Of a stretch of DNA of 64,000 nucleotides, positions 34,153 through 42,016 are shown one piece after another; position 1 is the stretch's first letter; the number at the start of each line of letters is the position of its first letter. The stretch covers positions 1 through 64,000 of the forward strand of contig CAJKDU010000002.1 in the NCBI GenBank assembly GCA_905198745.1, read 5' to 3'. The notes under the pieces are model-generated. The model did not search any database, had not been told where the DNA came from, and saw nothing but the letters and a program-made list of their open reading frames with translations. This stretch comes from an uncultured Prevotella sp. (GTDB lineage Bacteria > Bacteroidota > Bacteroidia > Bacteroidales > Bacteroidaceae). Position numbers and translations under genes: made by a program.

Positions 34153-34182
34153 TTGTATTGTCACTCTTTTGCACTATCTTTG
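34153..34182 (+). promoter_or_regulatory. Promoter of the radical SAM gene
   Basis: TTG (34153-34155), a 19-base spacer and TATCTTTG (34175-34182); the ATG follows 41 bases later. It is divergent from the gdhA promoter. Confidence 0.8.
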
Positions 34183-34223
34183 CAGAAGATAGGACAAAAC
34201 CAAGACCTTTACTTTAATAATTG

Positions 34224-35255
34224 ATGAACATATACAGACTCCTCAACATATACACCCACATTAAGAACCACCGTGTGAGGGCACTCGCCATTTTGGCGAT
34301 GCACCTACTCCACAGACGGTACACCTGCCTGTTCCTCGACCCGGCGCTGGGGTGCAACCTCAGGTGCCAAATGTGCTACTTCAGCAATCCCGAACAACGC
34401 AAGGACTTGCACGGAAAATTCTCCGAAGAGGAGTTGGAAGCTGTTGCCGCCAAACTCTTTCCCTATCTGAGGAAACTACAGATAGGGTGCGGAGCCGAAC
34501 CCACCATCTACAGGAATCTTGACAAGGTGGTGGCACTGGGACGAAAGTATGGTGTGCCCTACATAGCCCTGACCACCAACGGCAACCTGCTCAACCGCGA
34601 AAAACTGGAACAACTCGTGGACAGCGGACTCGACGAGATAACCCTCTCCGTGCACGGCACACGGCGCCACACCTACGAGCGACTGATGGAAGGTGCCAGT
34701 TTCGACGTGTTCACCCGACTCATTGCCGACCTCAAAGCGGTCAAGGAAGCGCACCCGGAGTTCAACATCCGCATCAACTACACTGTCAACGAGGACAATG
34801 TGGACGACCTGACACATTTCCCGGATGTATTCGGCACCCTTCCCGTCAGCACCCTGCAACTCCGCCCTATCCAGCACATCGGCGATTCCAAGTACTGTAA
34901 TTTCTCCATGAAGCACGTGTTGGAAAGCTATGACACCTGCATTGCAGCACTCGTAGACCACTACCGCCAACTGGGCACCCGGGTAATCTACCCCACAAGA
35001 GAGAATATCAAGAGCCTACACGAAGGAACAGGCGATGACACGACAGAGAAGAGCAACAACATCTCTGACATGGCACCCTATATGCAATTGTCGCCCTGGG
35101 CACGATGGAAAGAAGACTTCAACCCCTATGAAGAGAATTTCTACGGGTATTGCCGACGGAAGAAGCGCGTCAGACTGTTACTACGCGGCATCTTCCTGCC
35201 TAACCGCAAGAGCCAGGACTACGTGACCAAGAGTTTAAACTACGAAGTGAAATAA
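34224..35255 (+). CDS. Radical SAM protein of unknown substrate
   Basis: This protein of about 343 residues has the radical SAM cluster motif C-N-L-R-C-Q-M-C near residue 45, a G-C-G-A-E-P-T element replacing the usual G-G-E-P, and a T-T-N-G block near residue 115, followed by a TIM-barrel core. A basic C-terminus (R-R-K-K-R-V-R-L-L-L-R) follows, and no SPASM cysteine cluster is visible. The ATG at 34224 is preferred to the TTG immediately before it. The gene is 17 bases upstream of a receiver/PEP-synthase-like hybrid gene, suggesting a joint function. The reaction is unknown. Confidence 0.85.
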   Translation: MNIYRLLNIYTHIKNHRVRALAILAMHLLHRRYTCLFLDPALGCNLRCQMCYFSNPEQRKDLHGKFSEEELEAVAAKLFPYLRKLQIGCGAEPTIYRNLDKVVALGRKYGVPYIALTTNGNLLNREKLEQLVDSGLDEITLSVHGTRRHTYERLMEGASFDVFTRLIADLKAVKEAHPEFNIRINYTVNEDNVDDLTHFPDVFGTLPVSTLQLRPIQHIGDSKYCNFSMKHVLESYDTCIAALVDHYRQLGTRVIYPTRENIKSLHEGTGDDTTEKSNNISDMAPYMQLSPWARWKEDFNPYEENFYGYCRRKKRVRLLLRGIFLPNRKSQDYVTKSLNYEVK

Positions 35256-35272
35256 GCAAACAACAACGGCCT

Positions 35273-38260
35273 ATGAAAGAAAACATACCACAAGAATGGA
35301 ACCAGTTCTACCTGAAAGACGTGTCGTTTGTCAACCTGATGATGCGGCGCATCTATAACGTGCTCATCGTTGCCAATCCCTACGATGCCTTCATGCTCGA
35401 GGACGACGGACGAGTGGAAGAGAAAATCTACAACGAGTATATGGAGCTCGGACTGCGCTATCCACCGACATTCACACAGGTGAGCACTACCGAGGAGGCA
35501 TCGCAGATACTCGCCACCACCAACATAGACCTGGTCATCTGCATGCCGGGCAACGCCGACAACGACGCCTTCACCGTGGCACGCGACATCAAGGCGGAAT
35601 GGCCCGACATACATTGTGTGGTGCTGACGCCCTTCTCGCACGGAATTACCAAGCGCATGGAGAACGAGGATCTTTCCATCTTCGACTACGTGTTCTGCTG
35701 GTTGGGCAACACCAACCTCATCTTGTCCATCATCAAACTCATAGAGGACAAGATGAACATAGAGAACGACATACGCAACGGCGGCGTGCAGATGATTCTG
35801 CTCGTGGAAGACAGCATCCGTTTCTATTCCTCCATCCTGCCCAACCTCTATAATTACATCCTGCTCCAGAGCCAACGGTTCTCCACCGAGGCGCTCAACC
35901 GCCATGCCGCCACGCTGCGCATGAGAGGACGGCCCAAGGTAGTATTGGCACGCAGCTACGAGGAAGCCATGGCCATGTATGAAAAGTATGCAGCCAACGT
36001 GCTTGGCGTCATCAGCGACGCCCGCTTTCCCATACACGGCGAGAAGGACCCGGAAGCCGGACTCAAGCTGTGCCGGGAAATCAGAAAGCGTGATGAGTTT
36101 CTGCCACTCATCATCGAGAGCAGCGAAACCGAAAACAGAAAGAAAGCGGAGAACGAGGGGTTCCGCTATGTGGACAAGAACTCCAAGAAGATGAGCATAG
36201 ACCTGCGCCACCAGATGGAGGAACACATGGGATTCGGCGACTTCATCTTCCGCGACCCCACCACACACGAGGAAATATTGCGCATACACTCGCTCAAGGA
36301 ACTGCAGGACAACATCTTCAAGATTCCCAACGACTCCATGCTCTACCATGTGAGCCGCAACCACGTGAGCCGCTGGCTCAGTGCACGTGCCATCTTCCCC
36401 GTATCGGCATTCCTCAAGAACGTGACGTGGAAGAAACTACAGGACGTGGACGCTCACCGGCAAATCATCTTCGATGCCATTGTGCAGTATCGCAAGATGA
36501 AAAACATAGGCGTGGTAGCGGTGTTCGACCGGGGCAAGTTTGACAAGTATGCCCACTTTGCGCGCATCGGCGAAGGGTCGCTCGGCGGCAAGGGAAGAGG
36601 TTTGGCATTCCTGGACAACGTGGTAAAGATGCACCCGGAATTCAACGCTTTTCCGGGAGTGACCGTACAGATTCCAAAGACGGTGGTACTCTGCACAGAT
36701 GTGTTCGACCAATTCATGGAGCAGAACAACCTCTACCAAATAGCCTTGAGCGACGCCAGCGACGAGGAGATACTCAAGCACTTCCTCAAGGCACAGCTGC
36801 CCGATTCGCTGATAGCCGACTTCTTCACCTTCTTTGAGGCGACCAAGAGTCCTATAGCCATCCGCTCGTCGAGTCTGCTCGAGGATTCACACTACCAGCC
36901 CTTTGCCGGCATCTACTCCACCTACTTGATTCCATGCCTTGACGACAAATACGAGATGCTCCGCATGCTGACTTCCGCCATCAAGAGCGTGTATGCCTCT
37001 GTGTACTACCGCGATTCCAAGGCCTACATGACCGCCACCAGCAATGTCATCGACCAGGAAAAGATGGCTGTCATACTGCAGGAGGTGGTGGGCAAGACCT
37101 ACGGCGACCATTATTACCCCAACATTAGTGGCGTGCTCCGCTCACTCAACTACTACCCCATCGGTGACGAGACGGCAGAGGAAGGCATAGCCAGTCTGGC
37201 ACTGGGACTCGGCAAGTATATCGTGGACGGAGGACAGACTCTCCGCGTGTCGCCCTATCATCCACACCAGGTGCTGCAAACCAGCGAGATGGAGACGGCA
37301 CTGCGCGAAACACAGACCCAGTTCTATGCCCTCGACATGAAACACGTGGGCGAAGACTTCAAGGTGGACGACGGATTCAACATACTCAAGCTCAAGGTGA
37401 AAGAGGCAGACAAAGACGGTTCACTGGCCGGCATTGCTTCGACCTACGACCCGTATGACCAGATGATTCGCGACGGGCTATACGAGGGCGGAAGGAAAAT
37501 CATATCCTTCTGTGGCGTGCTGCAGCAAGGAGTGTTCCCCCTACCCGAGATTCTGCAGCTCTCCATGAAGCACGGACAGGAATCCATGCGACGCCCCGTG
37601 GAGATAGAGTTTGCCTGCAACCTCAACAGCAACGGCACCGGCGACTTCTACCTTCTACAGATAAGACCCATCGTGGACTCCAAGCAGGTGCTCGACGAAG
37701 ACCTTACGCTCATTCCCGACAGCAAATGCCTGCTGCGTTCCCACACTTCTCTTGGCCACGGCATCACCGACGATGTGGTGGACGTGGTATACGTGAAGAC
37801 TGACGACAATTTCACAGCCATGAACAACCCCTCCATCGCCGACCACATAGAGCGCATCAACAGGCAGTTTCTCGCTGAAGGTAAAGGCTATGTGCTGGCA
37901 GGTCCCGGCAGATGGGGCTCCAGCGACTACTGGCTGGGCATACCCGTAAAATGGCCACACATCAGCGCTGCCAAAGTCATTGTGGAAGTAGGACTGCAAA
38001 ACTACAGAGTGGACCCGAGCCAGGGTACCCATTTCTTCCAGAACCTGACAAGTTTCGGTGTGGGCTACTTCACCGTGAATCCCTATAAGGATGATGGTGT
38101 GTTCAGAAAGGATCTGCTCGACAGTATGCCTGCCGTGGAAGAGACAGAGTTTGTGCGGCATGTGCGCTTCCAACAGCCTCTCAAGATTATGATGGACGGC
38201 ATGAAGCAGGAGGGTGTGGTACTGCTACCGGATGGTAACGAAAAGAAAAAAGATTTATAA
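35273..38260 (+). CDS. Receiver-like/PEP-pyruvate-binding domain hybrid protein
   Basis: This 995-residue cytoplasmic protein has an N-terminal response-regulator-like fold (Y-N-V-L-I-V-A-N-P-Y-D, about residues 23-160). A second receiver-like module follows (M-I-L-L-V-E-D-S then V-I-S-D-A-R-F-P with a candidate Asp, about 170-320). A PPDK/PEP-synthase N-terminal ATP-grasp region comes next (G-E-G-S-L-G-G-K-G-R-G-L near residue 425, A-I-R-S-S-S-L-L-E-D near 530, and L-Q-I-R-P near 800). The phosphohistidine swivel (T-G-G-x-x-S-H-A) and PEP-binding C-terminal domain of true PEP synthase are not present, so it is unlikely to be PEP synthase. It may phosphorylate or bind an unknown partner, perhaps with the upstream radical SAM protein. 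Confidence 0.75.
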   Translation: MKENIPQEWNQFYLKDVSFVNLMMRRIYNVLIVANPYDAFMLEDDGRVEEKIYNEYMELGLRYPPTFTQVSTTEEASQILATTNIDLVICMPGNADNDAFTVARDIKAEWPDIHCVVLTPFSHGITKRMENEDLSIFDYVFCWLGNTNLILSIIKLIEDKMNIENDIRNGGVQMILLVEDSIRFYSSILPNLYNYILLQSQRFSTEALNRHAATLRMRGRPKVVLARSYEEAMAMYEKYAANVLGVISDARFPIHGEKDPEAGLKLCREIRKRDEFLPLIIESSETENRKKAENEGFRYVDKNSKKMSIDLRHQMEEHMGFGDFIFRDPTTHEEILRIHSLKELQDNIFKIPNDSMLYHVSRNHVSRWLSARAIFPVSAFLKNVTWKKLQDVDAHRQIIFDAIVQYRKMKNIGVVAVFDRGKFDKYAHFARIGEGSLGGKGRGLAFLDNVVKMHPEFNAFPGVTVQIPKTVVLCTDVFDQFMEQNNLYQIALSDASDEEILKHFLKAQLPDSLIADFFTFFEATKSPIAIRSSSLLEDSHYQPFAGIYSTYLIPCLDDKYEMLRMLTSAIKSVYASVYYRDSKAYMTATSNVIDQEKMAVILQEVVGKTYGDHYYPNISGVLRSLNYYPIGDETAEEGIASLALGLGKYIVDGGQTLRVSPYHPHQVLQTSEMETALRETQTQFYALDMKHVGEDFKVDDGFNILKLKVKEADKDGSLAGIASTYDPYDQMIRDGLYEGGRKIISFCGVLQQGVFPLPEILQLSMKHGQESMRRPVEIEFACNLNSNGTGDFYLLQIRPIVDSKQVLDEDLTLIPDSKCLLRSHTSLGHGITDDVVDVVYVKTDDNFTAMNNPSIADHIERINRQFLAEGKGYVLAGPGRWGSSDYWLGIPVKWPHISAAKVIVEVGLQNYRVDPSQGTHFFQNLTSFGVGYFTVNPYKDDGVFRKDLLDSMPAVEETEFVRHVRFQQPLKIMMDGMKQEGVVLLPDGNEKKKDL

Positions 38261-38265
38261 ATATG

Positions 38266-38305
38266 CAAAAAGGGTGAAGCGGATGTTGTCCGTTTCACCT
38301 TTATT
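38266..38305 (+). terminator. Intrinsic terminator after the receiver/PEP hybrid gene
   Basis: An imperfect stem AGGGTGAAGCGGA / TCCGTTTCACCTT is followed by TATTATATA. The -33 box of the next promoter lies in its loop. Confidence 0.8.
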
Positions 38306-38316
38306 ATATAACTTTG
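38286..38316 (+). promoter_or_regulatory. Promoter of the lipoprotein-lemA-TPM unit
   Basis: TTG (38286-38288), a 20-base spacer and TAACTTTG (38309-38316), embedded in the preceding terminator; the ATG is at 38348. Confidence 0.75.
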
Positions 38317-38347
38317 CCGGCAAAGAGTTATTAAAAAGAGCAACCAT

Positions 38348-39199
38348 ATGAAAAGGACATTTATTATCGCACTGGGCATGGTCGTGATGCTCGGTTCTTG
38401 CGGCACCTATACAGGTAGCGGAGCCTATACGGGCGCGTCGCTCGGTTCCATTCTGGGCAGTGCCATAGGCGGCATTTCCGGCGGGCCTCCCGGCTCAGAC
38501 ATCGGAACGCTTGTGGGCATGGCAGGCGGAGCCGTGATTGGCGGCGTCATCGGCCAACAGGCCGACAGGCAGCAAAAACAGGACATACACGACCGCTACC
38601 AGCAGATTCAGCAACGCAAGGCGCAGCAACAGCAGAACAGTTATCCCCAGAGTTATCAACAGGACTATCAGCAACAGGACAACAACGCCCCAAGTGGTTT
38701 CGACCCGAACAACAGTGCCGATGACCGCATCTATGACTTCAACGGCTCGGACTATACAGGCAACTACAGTGCCACCAAGCCTACCGAGAGTGTTCCCGCC
38801 TCATCGAGTGTGGACGAGTTGGTGGAAAACTATCAGTTTAACCCTGCCATAGAAATTGCCAACGCACGCTTTGTGGACGAAAACAAAGACAACGTGCTCA
38901 ACCGCGGCGAACTCTGCAAGGTGATATTCGAAGTGAGAAATAGCAGCAAGGTGGTACTGCACGATGTAGTGCCGACAGTAGTGGAAGCCGACGCAAACCC
39001 GCACATATTCATCTCGCCGAGCGTGCATGTGGAGAGTTTAGCTCCCGGCAAGGCAATACGCTACACGGCCATGGTGAAGGCGGACAATAAACTGAAAGAT
39101 GGCAATGCGCGCATCTGTCTCTCCGTGCTCCAAGGCAGCAAGGCCATATCTAAGGTTACAGAGTTTAATATTACGACAACAAAACAGAAAACAAAATAA
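38348..39199 (+). CDS. Glycine-zipper lipoprotein with Gln-rich linker
   Basis: This 283-residue lipoprotein has a lipobox at L-G-S-C (Cys18) followed by two glycine-zipper stretches (G-A-S-L-G-S-I-L-G-S-A-I-G-G and G-T-L-V-G-M-A-G-G-A-V-I-G-G), which usually insert in or line a membrane. A Gln/Tyr-rich linker (about residues 75-125) and a C-terminal beta domain of the CARDB or immunoglobulin-like kind (G-E-L-C-K-V-I-F-E-V-R-N, residue 175 onward) follow. It is probably an envelope structural protein. It is first of three genes with lemA (8 bases) and a TPM-domain gene. Exact role unknown. Confidence 0.75.
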   Translation: MKRTFIIALGMVVMLGSCGTYTGSGAYTGASLGSILGSAIGGISGGPPGSDIGTLVGMAGGAVIGGVIGQQADRQQKQDIHDRYQQIQQRKAQQQQNSYPQSYQQDYQQQDNNAPSGFDPNNSADDRIYDFNGSDYTGNYSATKPTESVPASSSVDELVENYQFNPAIEIANARFVDENKDNVLNRGELCKVIFEVRNSSKVVLHDVVPTVVEADANPHIFISPSVHVESLAPGKAIRYTAMVKADNKLKDGNARICLSVLQGSKAISKVTEFNITTTKQKTK

Positions 39200-39207
39200 C
39201 AACTAAG

Positions 39208-39804
39208 ATGAATTTTATTAAGAAATATCTGACACTGATAACTACACTGGCTGTCATAGCCATTGTCCTCTTATGGGGAGTTTGGGGCTACAACGGATTG
39301 GTAAACGATAGCGAGAACGTGGATAACAACTGGGCAAACGTGGAAACGCAATACCAGCGAAGAGCCGACCTCATACCCAACCTGGTGAACACCGTCAAGG
39401 GATACGCCACCCACGAAAAGGAAACTCTCGAAGGCGTAATGAAGGCAAGAAGTGAAGCCACCCAGACCAAGGTGGACCCCACCAACCTGACTCCCCAAAA
39501 ACTGGCGGAATACCAGAAGGCACAGGCAGGCATCTCACAGGCACTTGGCAGGCTGATGGTCATCCAGGAACGTTATCCCGACCTGAAGGCCAATCAAAAC
39601 TTCCAGGAACTGCAGGCCCAGCTCGAAGGCACGGAAAACCGCATCAACGTGGCGCGCAAAGACTTCAACGATGCCGCAAAAAAATACAATGTGAGCATAC
39701 GCAGTTTCCCCAAGAACATTCTTGCCAAAATGTTCGGCTTTGAAAAGAAAGTCTACTTTGAGGCACAATCAGGTGCAGAGAAGGCTCCCGAGGTGAAGTT
39801 CTAA
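39208..39804 (+). CDS. LemA family protein
   Basis: This 198-residue protein has one N-terminal membrane helix (about residues 7-28) followed by the family motifs N-x-L-V-N-x-x-E-x-V-x-x-x-W-x-N-V-E-x-Q-Y-Q-R-R, D-L-I-P-N-L-V-N-T-V-K-G-Y and a F-N-x-x-x-x-x-Y-N block. LemA proteins form a helical bundle exposed to the cytoplasm or periplasm. They often pair with TPM-domain proteins, exactly as here (14 bases upstream of one). The biochemical role is not established. Confidence 0.92.
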   Translation: MNFIKKYLTLITTLAVIAIVLLWGVWGYNGLVNDSENVDNNWANVETQYQRRADLIPNLVNTVKGYATHEKETLEGVMKARSEATQTKVDPTNLTPQKLAEYQKAQAGISQALGRLMVIQERYPDLKANQNFQELQAQLEGTENRINVARKDFNDAAKKYNVSIRSFPKNILAKMFGFEKKVYFEAQSGAEKAPEVKF

Positions 39805-39818
39805 GATATTCCCTTTAA

Positions 39819-40739
39819 ATGAAAAGAATCCTTTCGATTTATTTCCTCATTACTTCTGTGCTGCTCACCCTGGCGGCACAGAAGAAGGTAACCGCATACA
39901 CAGTAGACCAGGTGCCCAATGTGCATCTGGCCGACAAGCGTCTCTACACCACCGATGCAGCACAAATGCTCTCGGCAGAAGCTCGCGACAGCGTAGACGC
40001 CATTTGCGCGCGGCTTGAACGAAACACGGGAATTGAAACGGCTGTGGTCATCTTGCCTTCTATAGGCGAAGCCACGCCGTTCAACTTTGCCACGGAACTC
40101 TTCCGCACATGGGGAATAGGCAAGGAGAAAAGCAACAACGGTCTGCTCGTGCTTTATGTGGTGGACCAGCACAAGGTGCGTTTCGAGACGGGTTACGGAC
40201 TGGAAGGCGACCTTCCGGACGCCATCTGCAAGCGCATACAGCAGCAATATATCATTCCGCAGCTGAAACAAGGGAATTGGGACCAAGGTGTGGTGGACGG
40301 AATGAAATCAGTGTACCAGATGCTCTGCAAAAGCACTACTAATAACAAAGAAGCCACGGAAGGCGACGACACTTTTGCCTTTCTCTTCCTTATTGGCGCC
40401 ATCGCCTTCATGATATGTCTGCCCACACTGATGAGCAAATACCGCAGCCGTTGCCCCAAATGTGGACAGCGAGCCATGAAAAGAGTGAAGAGCGAAAGGC
40501 TCAAGACCGTCCAAGGACACATCATCCGCCGCGACACTTACCGGTGTGAGAAATGTGGACATATCTTGACTAAAGACCACAGGGAAGACGACAATGACAG
40601 CGGCAACGCCCTGGCTGCCGGCATGTTTCTCGGTTCCATGATGGGAAGAGGCGGTTCAAAAGGCGGTGGCGGATTTACCGGAGGAGGAAGTTTCGGAGGC
40701 GGAAGCACGGGTGGCGGCGGTGCAGAATCGGGATGGTAA
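39819..40739 (+). CDS. TPM-domain (YgcG-type) membrane protein
   Basis: This 306-residue protein has a signal peptide (residues 1-20), a TPM/Psb32 domain (D-Q-V-P-N-V-H-L-A-D ... L-L-V-L-Y-V-V-D ... E-T-G-Y-G-L-E-G-D-L-P-D-A) at about residues 28-160, a membrane segment near 185-205 and two zinc-ribbon-like pairs (C-P-K-C-G-Q and C-E-K-C-G-H). The C-terminus is very Gly/Ser-rich, ending G-G-G-A-E-S-G-W. TPM domains may act in membrane-protein quality control or as phosphatases. It is paired with LemA upstream, a widespread arrangement. Confidence 0.88.
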   Translation: MKRILSIYFLITSVLLTLAAQKKVTAYTVDQVPNVHLADKRLYTTDAAQMLSAEARDSVDAICARLERNTGIETAVVILPSIGEATPFNFATELFRTWGIGKEKSNNGLLVLYVVDQHKVRFETGYGLEGDLPDAICKRIQQQYIIPQLKQGNWDQGVVDGMKSVYQMLCKSTTNNKEATEGDDTFAFLFLIGAIAFMICLPTLMSKYRSRCPKCGQRAMKRVKSERLKTVQGHIIRRDTYRCEKCGHILTKDHREDDNDSGNALAAGMFLGSMMGRGGSKGGGGFTGGGSFGGGSTGGGGAESGW

Positions 40740-40823
40740 TCCTTAAAATATATTTATCCAACACTACAAGTTAGCCGAATTCTGTGAAAATACCTAAAAT
40801 CAGCAATGTTTTACCTCGGCATA

Positions 40824-40856
40824 TTTGGTAAGAAGAAATAAATTGCATACCTTTGC
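40824..40856 (+). promoter_or_regulatory. Promoter of tRNA-Gly
   Basis: TTTG (40824-40827), a 21-base spacer and TACCTTTG (40849-40856). Confidence 0.8.
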
Positions 40857-40899
40857 AACCCGTAAGTCAGAACCTGCAAAGGTATAGCTTACAAATTAT

Positions 40900-40972
40900 G
40901 CGGCAATAGCTCAGTTGGTAGAGCACAACCTTGCCAAGGTTGGGGTCGCGAGTTCGAGTCTCGTTTGCCGCT
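40900..40972 (+). tRNA. tRNA-Gly (GCC)
   Basis: The cloverleaf is clear: acceptor GCGGCAA / TTGCCGC, D arm GCTC/GAGC, anticodon stem CAACC/GGTTG with loop TTGCCAA (anticodon GCC), and T arm TCGCG-/CGAGA-type with TTCGAGT loop. CCA is not encoded. The next gene begins 39 bases downstream with no terminator in between, so the tRNA may be processed from a longer transcript. Confidence 0.93.
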
Positions 40973-41010
40973 CTTTTTTATTATTTTTCTTTGAGAAACA
41001 TAAAGACAAG

Positions 41011-41565
41011 ATGAACTTATATTTAAGATATTTCAATAATGAAACTTTAGTTCACACTGTTGAGGAAGCTCTTGATTTCTTGCGTAGCATCAGCGAAATA
41101 ATAGTTACGCCGGAAATGGAGGATGAAATAAGAGACTATGTGGATAGCGATGTGTTCTATCCCAAACGCTACAAGGTGCGTCCCCGCGTGTACTTCATCA
41201 TCATCAAGACCGAGGCCAAGACAATGCTCGATTTCAAGCAGAAGAAGGCTTTGCGCTCAAACCTCAATGCCGAGACACCTCAGGATAAGCGTGATATGGT
41301 GTCGCCCATGGTCGCCCGTCTCAACGAGGAGAAGCCCGGATGGTATGAAGGCTCGCTTGAGTTCAAGCGTGTGGTTATGATTCCAGCCACAGGCAAGTTT
41401 GAATATCGCGACACATTGTTCGTGGCGCAGTGCAAGGCTGTGTCGGGTATGGAGTGCTACGAGCGTATTGTCGACCATCTGCGCGATATTGTGGACAGCC
41501 GTAGCCAGTTCCCCTCAGCCAAGGGCAAGAATTTCCGTTTCAAGTATTTGGGTTATTGGAAATAA
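41011..41565 (+). CDS. Conserved-looking protein of unknown function
   Basis: This protein of 184 residues has a start (M-N-L-Y-L-R-Y-F-N-N-E) at 41011; the frame stays open back into the tRNA, so this ATG is chosen. It is a mixed alpha/beta, soluble protein with a conserved-looking charged middle (D-F-K-Q-K-K-A-L-R-S-N-L) and a C-terminus G-K-N-F-R-F-K-Y-L-G-Y-W-K. There is no signal peptide or known motif. It lies 30 bases before ssb in the same direction, so a link to DNA metabolism or to the gldE unit is possible. I do not recognise the family. Confidence 0.7.
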   Translation: MNLYLRYFNNETLVHTVEEALDFLRSISEIIVTPEMEDEIRDYVDSDVFYPKRYKVRPRVYFIIIKTEAKTMLDFKQKKALRSNLNAETPQDKRDMVSPMVARLNEEKPGWYEGSLEFKRVVMIPATGKFEYRDTLFVAQCKAVSGMECYERIVDHLRDIVDSRSQFPSAKGKNFRFKYLGYWK

Positions 41566-41595
41566 GTTTAACAAACTCTTTAATTACTTTCTCCT

Positions 41596-42015
41596 ATGAA
41601 CAAGGCAATGTTGATTGGATATGTAGGCAGAGATCCAGAGGTTAAGTATTACGATGCCGACCAGTGTATGGCACAGGTTTCGATCGCCACTACAGAGAGG
41701 GCTTACGTATTGCCTAACGGCACCCTGGTTCCCGAACGCACCGATTGGCATAATCTTGTGTTTTGGGAACAGCTGGCCAAGGCGGTGGAACGCTATGTGC
41801 ACAAGGGTGACAAAATATATGTGGAAGGTCGCATCCGCTATCGTGCCTACGACGACAAAAAGGGCATGCGACGCTATGTGACGGAAATCTATGTGGACAA
41901 CATGGAGTTGCTGTCGTCAAGATCATCCCAGACTTCTTCGGCAACACCGGCTCAGCAACCTGCCGAGAAACCAAGGCAGGCCACTGCTGAAGATGTAAAT
42001 AAACTACCATTCTGA
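41596..42015 (+). CDS. ssb: Single-stranded DNA-binding protein
   Basis: This 139-residue protein starts M-N-K-A-M-L-I-G-Y-V-G-R-D-P-E-V and has the OB-fold landmarks W-H-N-L-V-F-W-E-Q-L-A, Y-V-H-K-G-D-K-I-Y-V-E-G-R-I-R-Y-R and T-E-I-Y-V-D-N-M-E-L-L. A short disordered Ser/Gln/Pro linker leads to a C-terminus D-V-N-K-L-P-F, the partner-binding tip (D-x-x-x-x-P-F type). It is shorter than E. coli SSB but normal for Bacteroidota. The next gene starts with GTG one base after its stop codon. Confidence 0.95.
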   Translation: MNKAMLIGYVGRDPEVKYYDADQCMAQVSIATTERAYVLPNGTLVPERTDWHNLVFWEQLAKAVERYVHKGDKIYVEGRIRYRAYDDKKGMRRYVTEIYVDNMELLSSRSSQTSSATPAQQPAEKPRQATAEDVNKLPF

Positions 42016-42016
42016 C

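Noticed and set aside
35240..36364. A 374-codon open frame on minus at the start of the receiver/PEP hybrid gene
   Set aside because: It is antisense to a well-supported gene and rich in His/Val as such shadows are.
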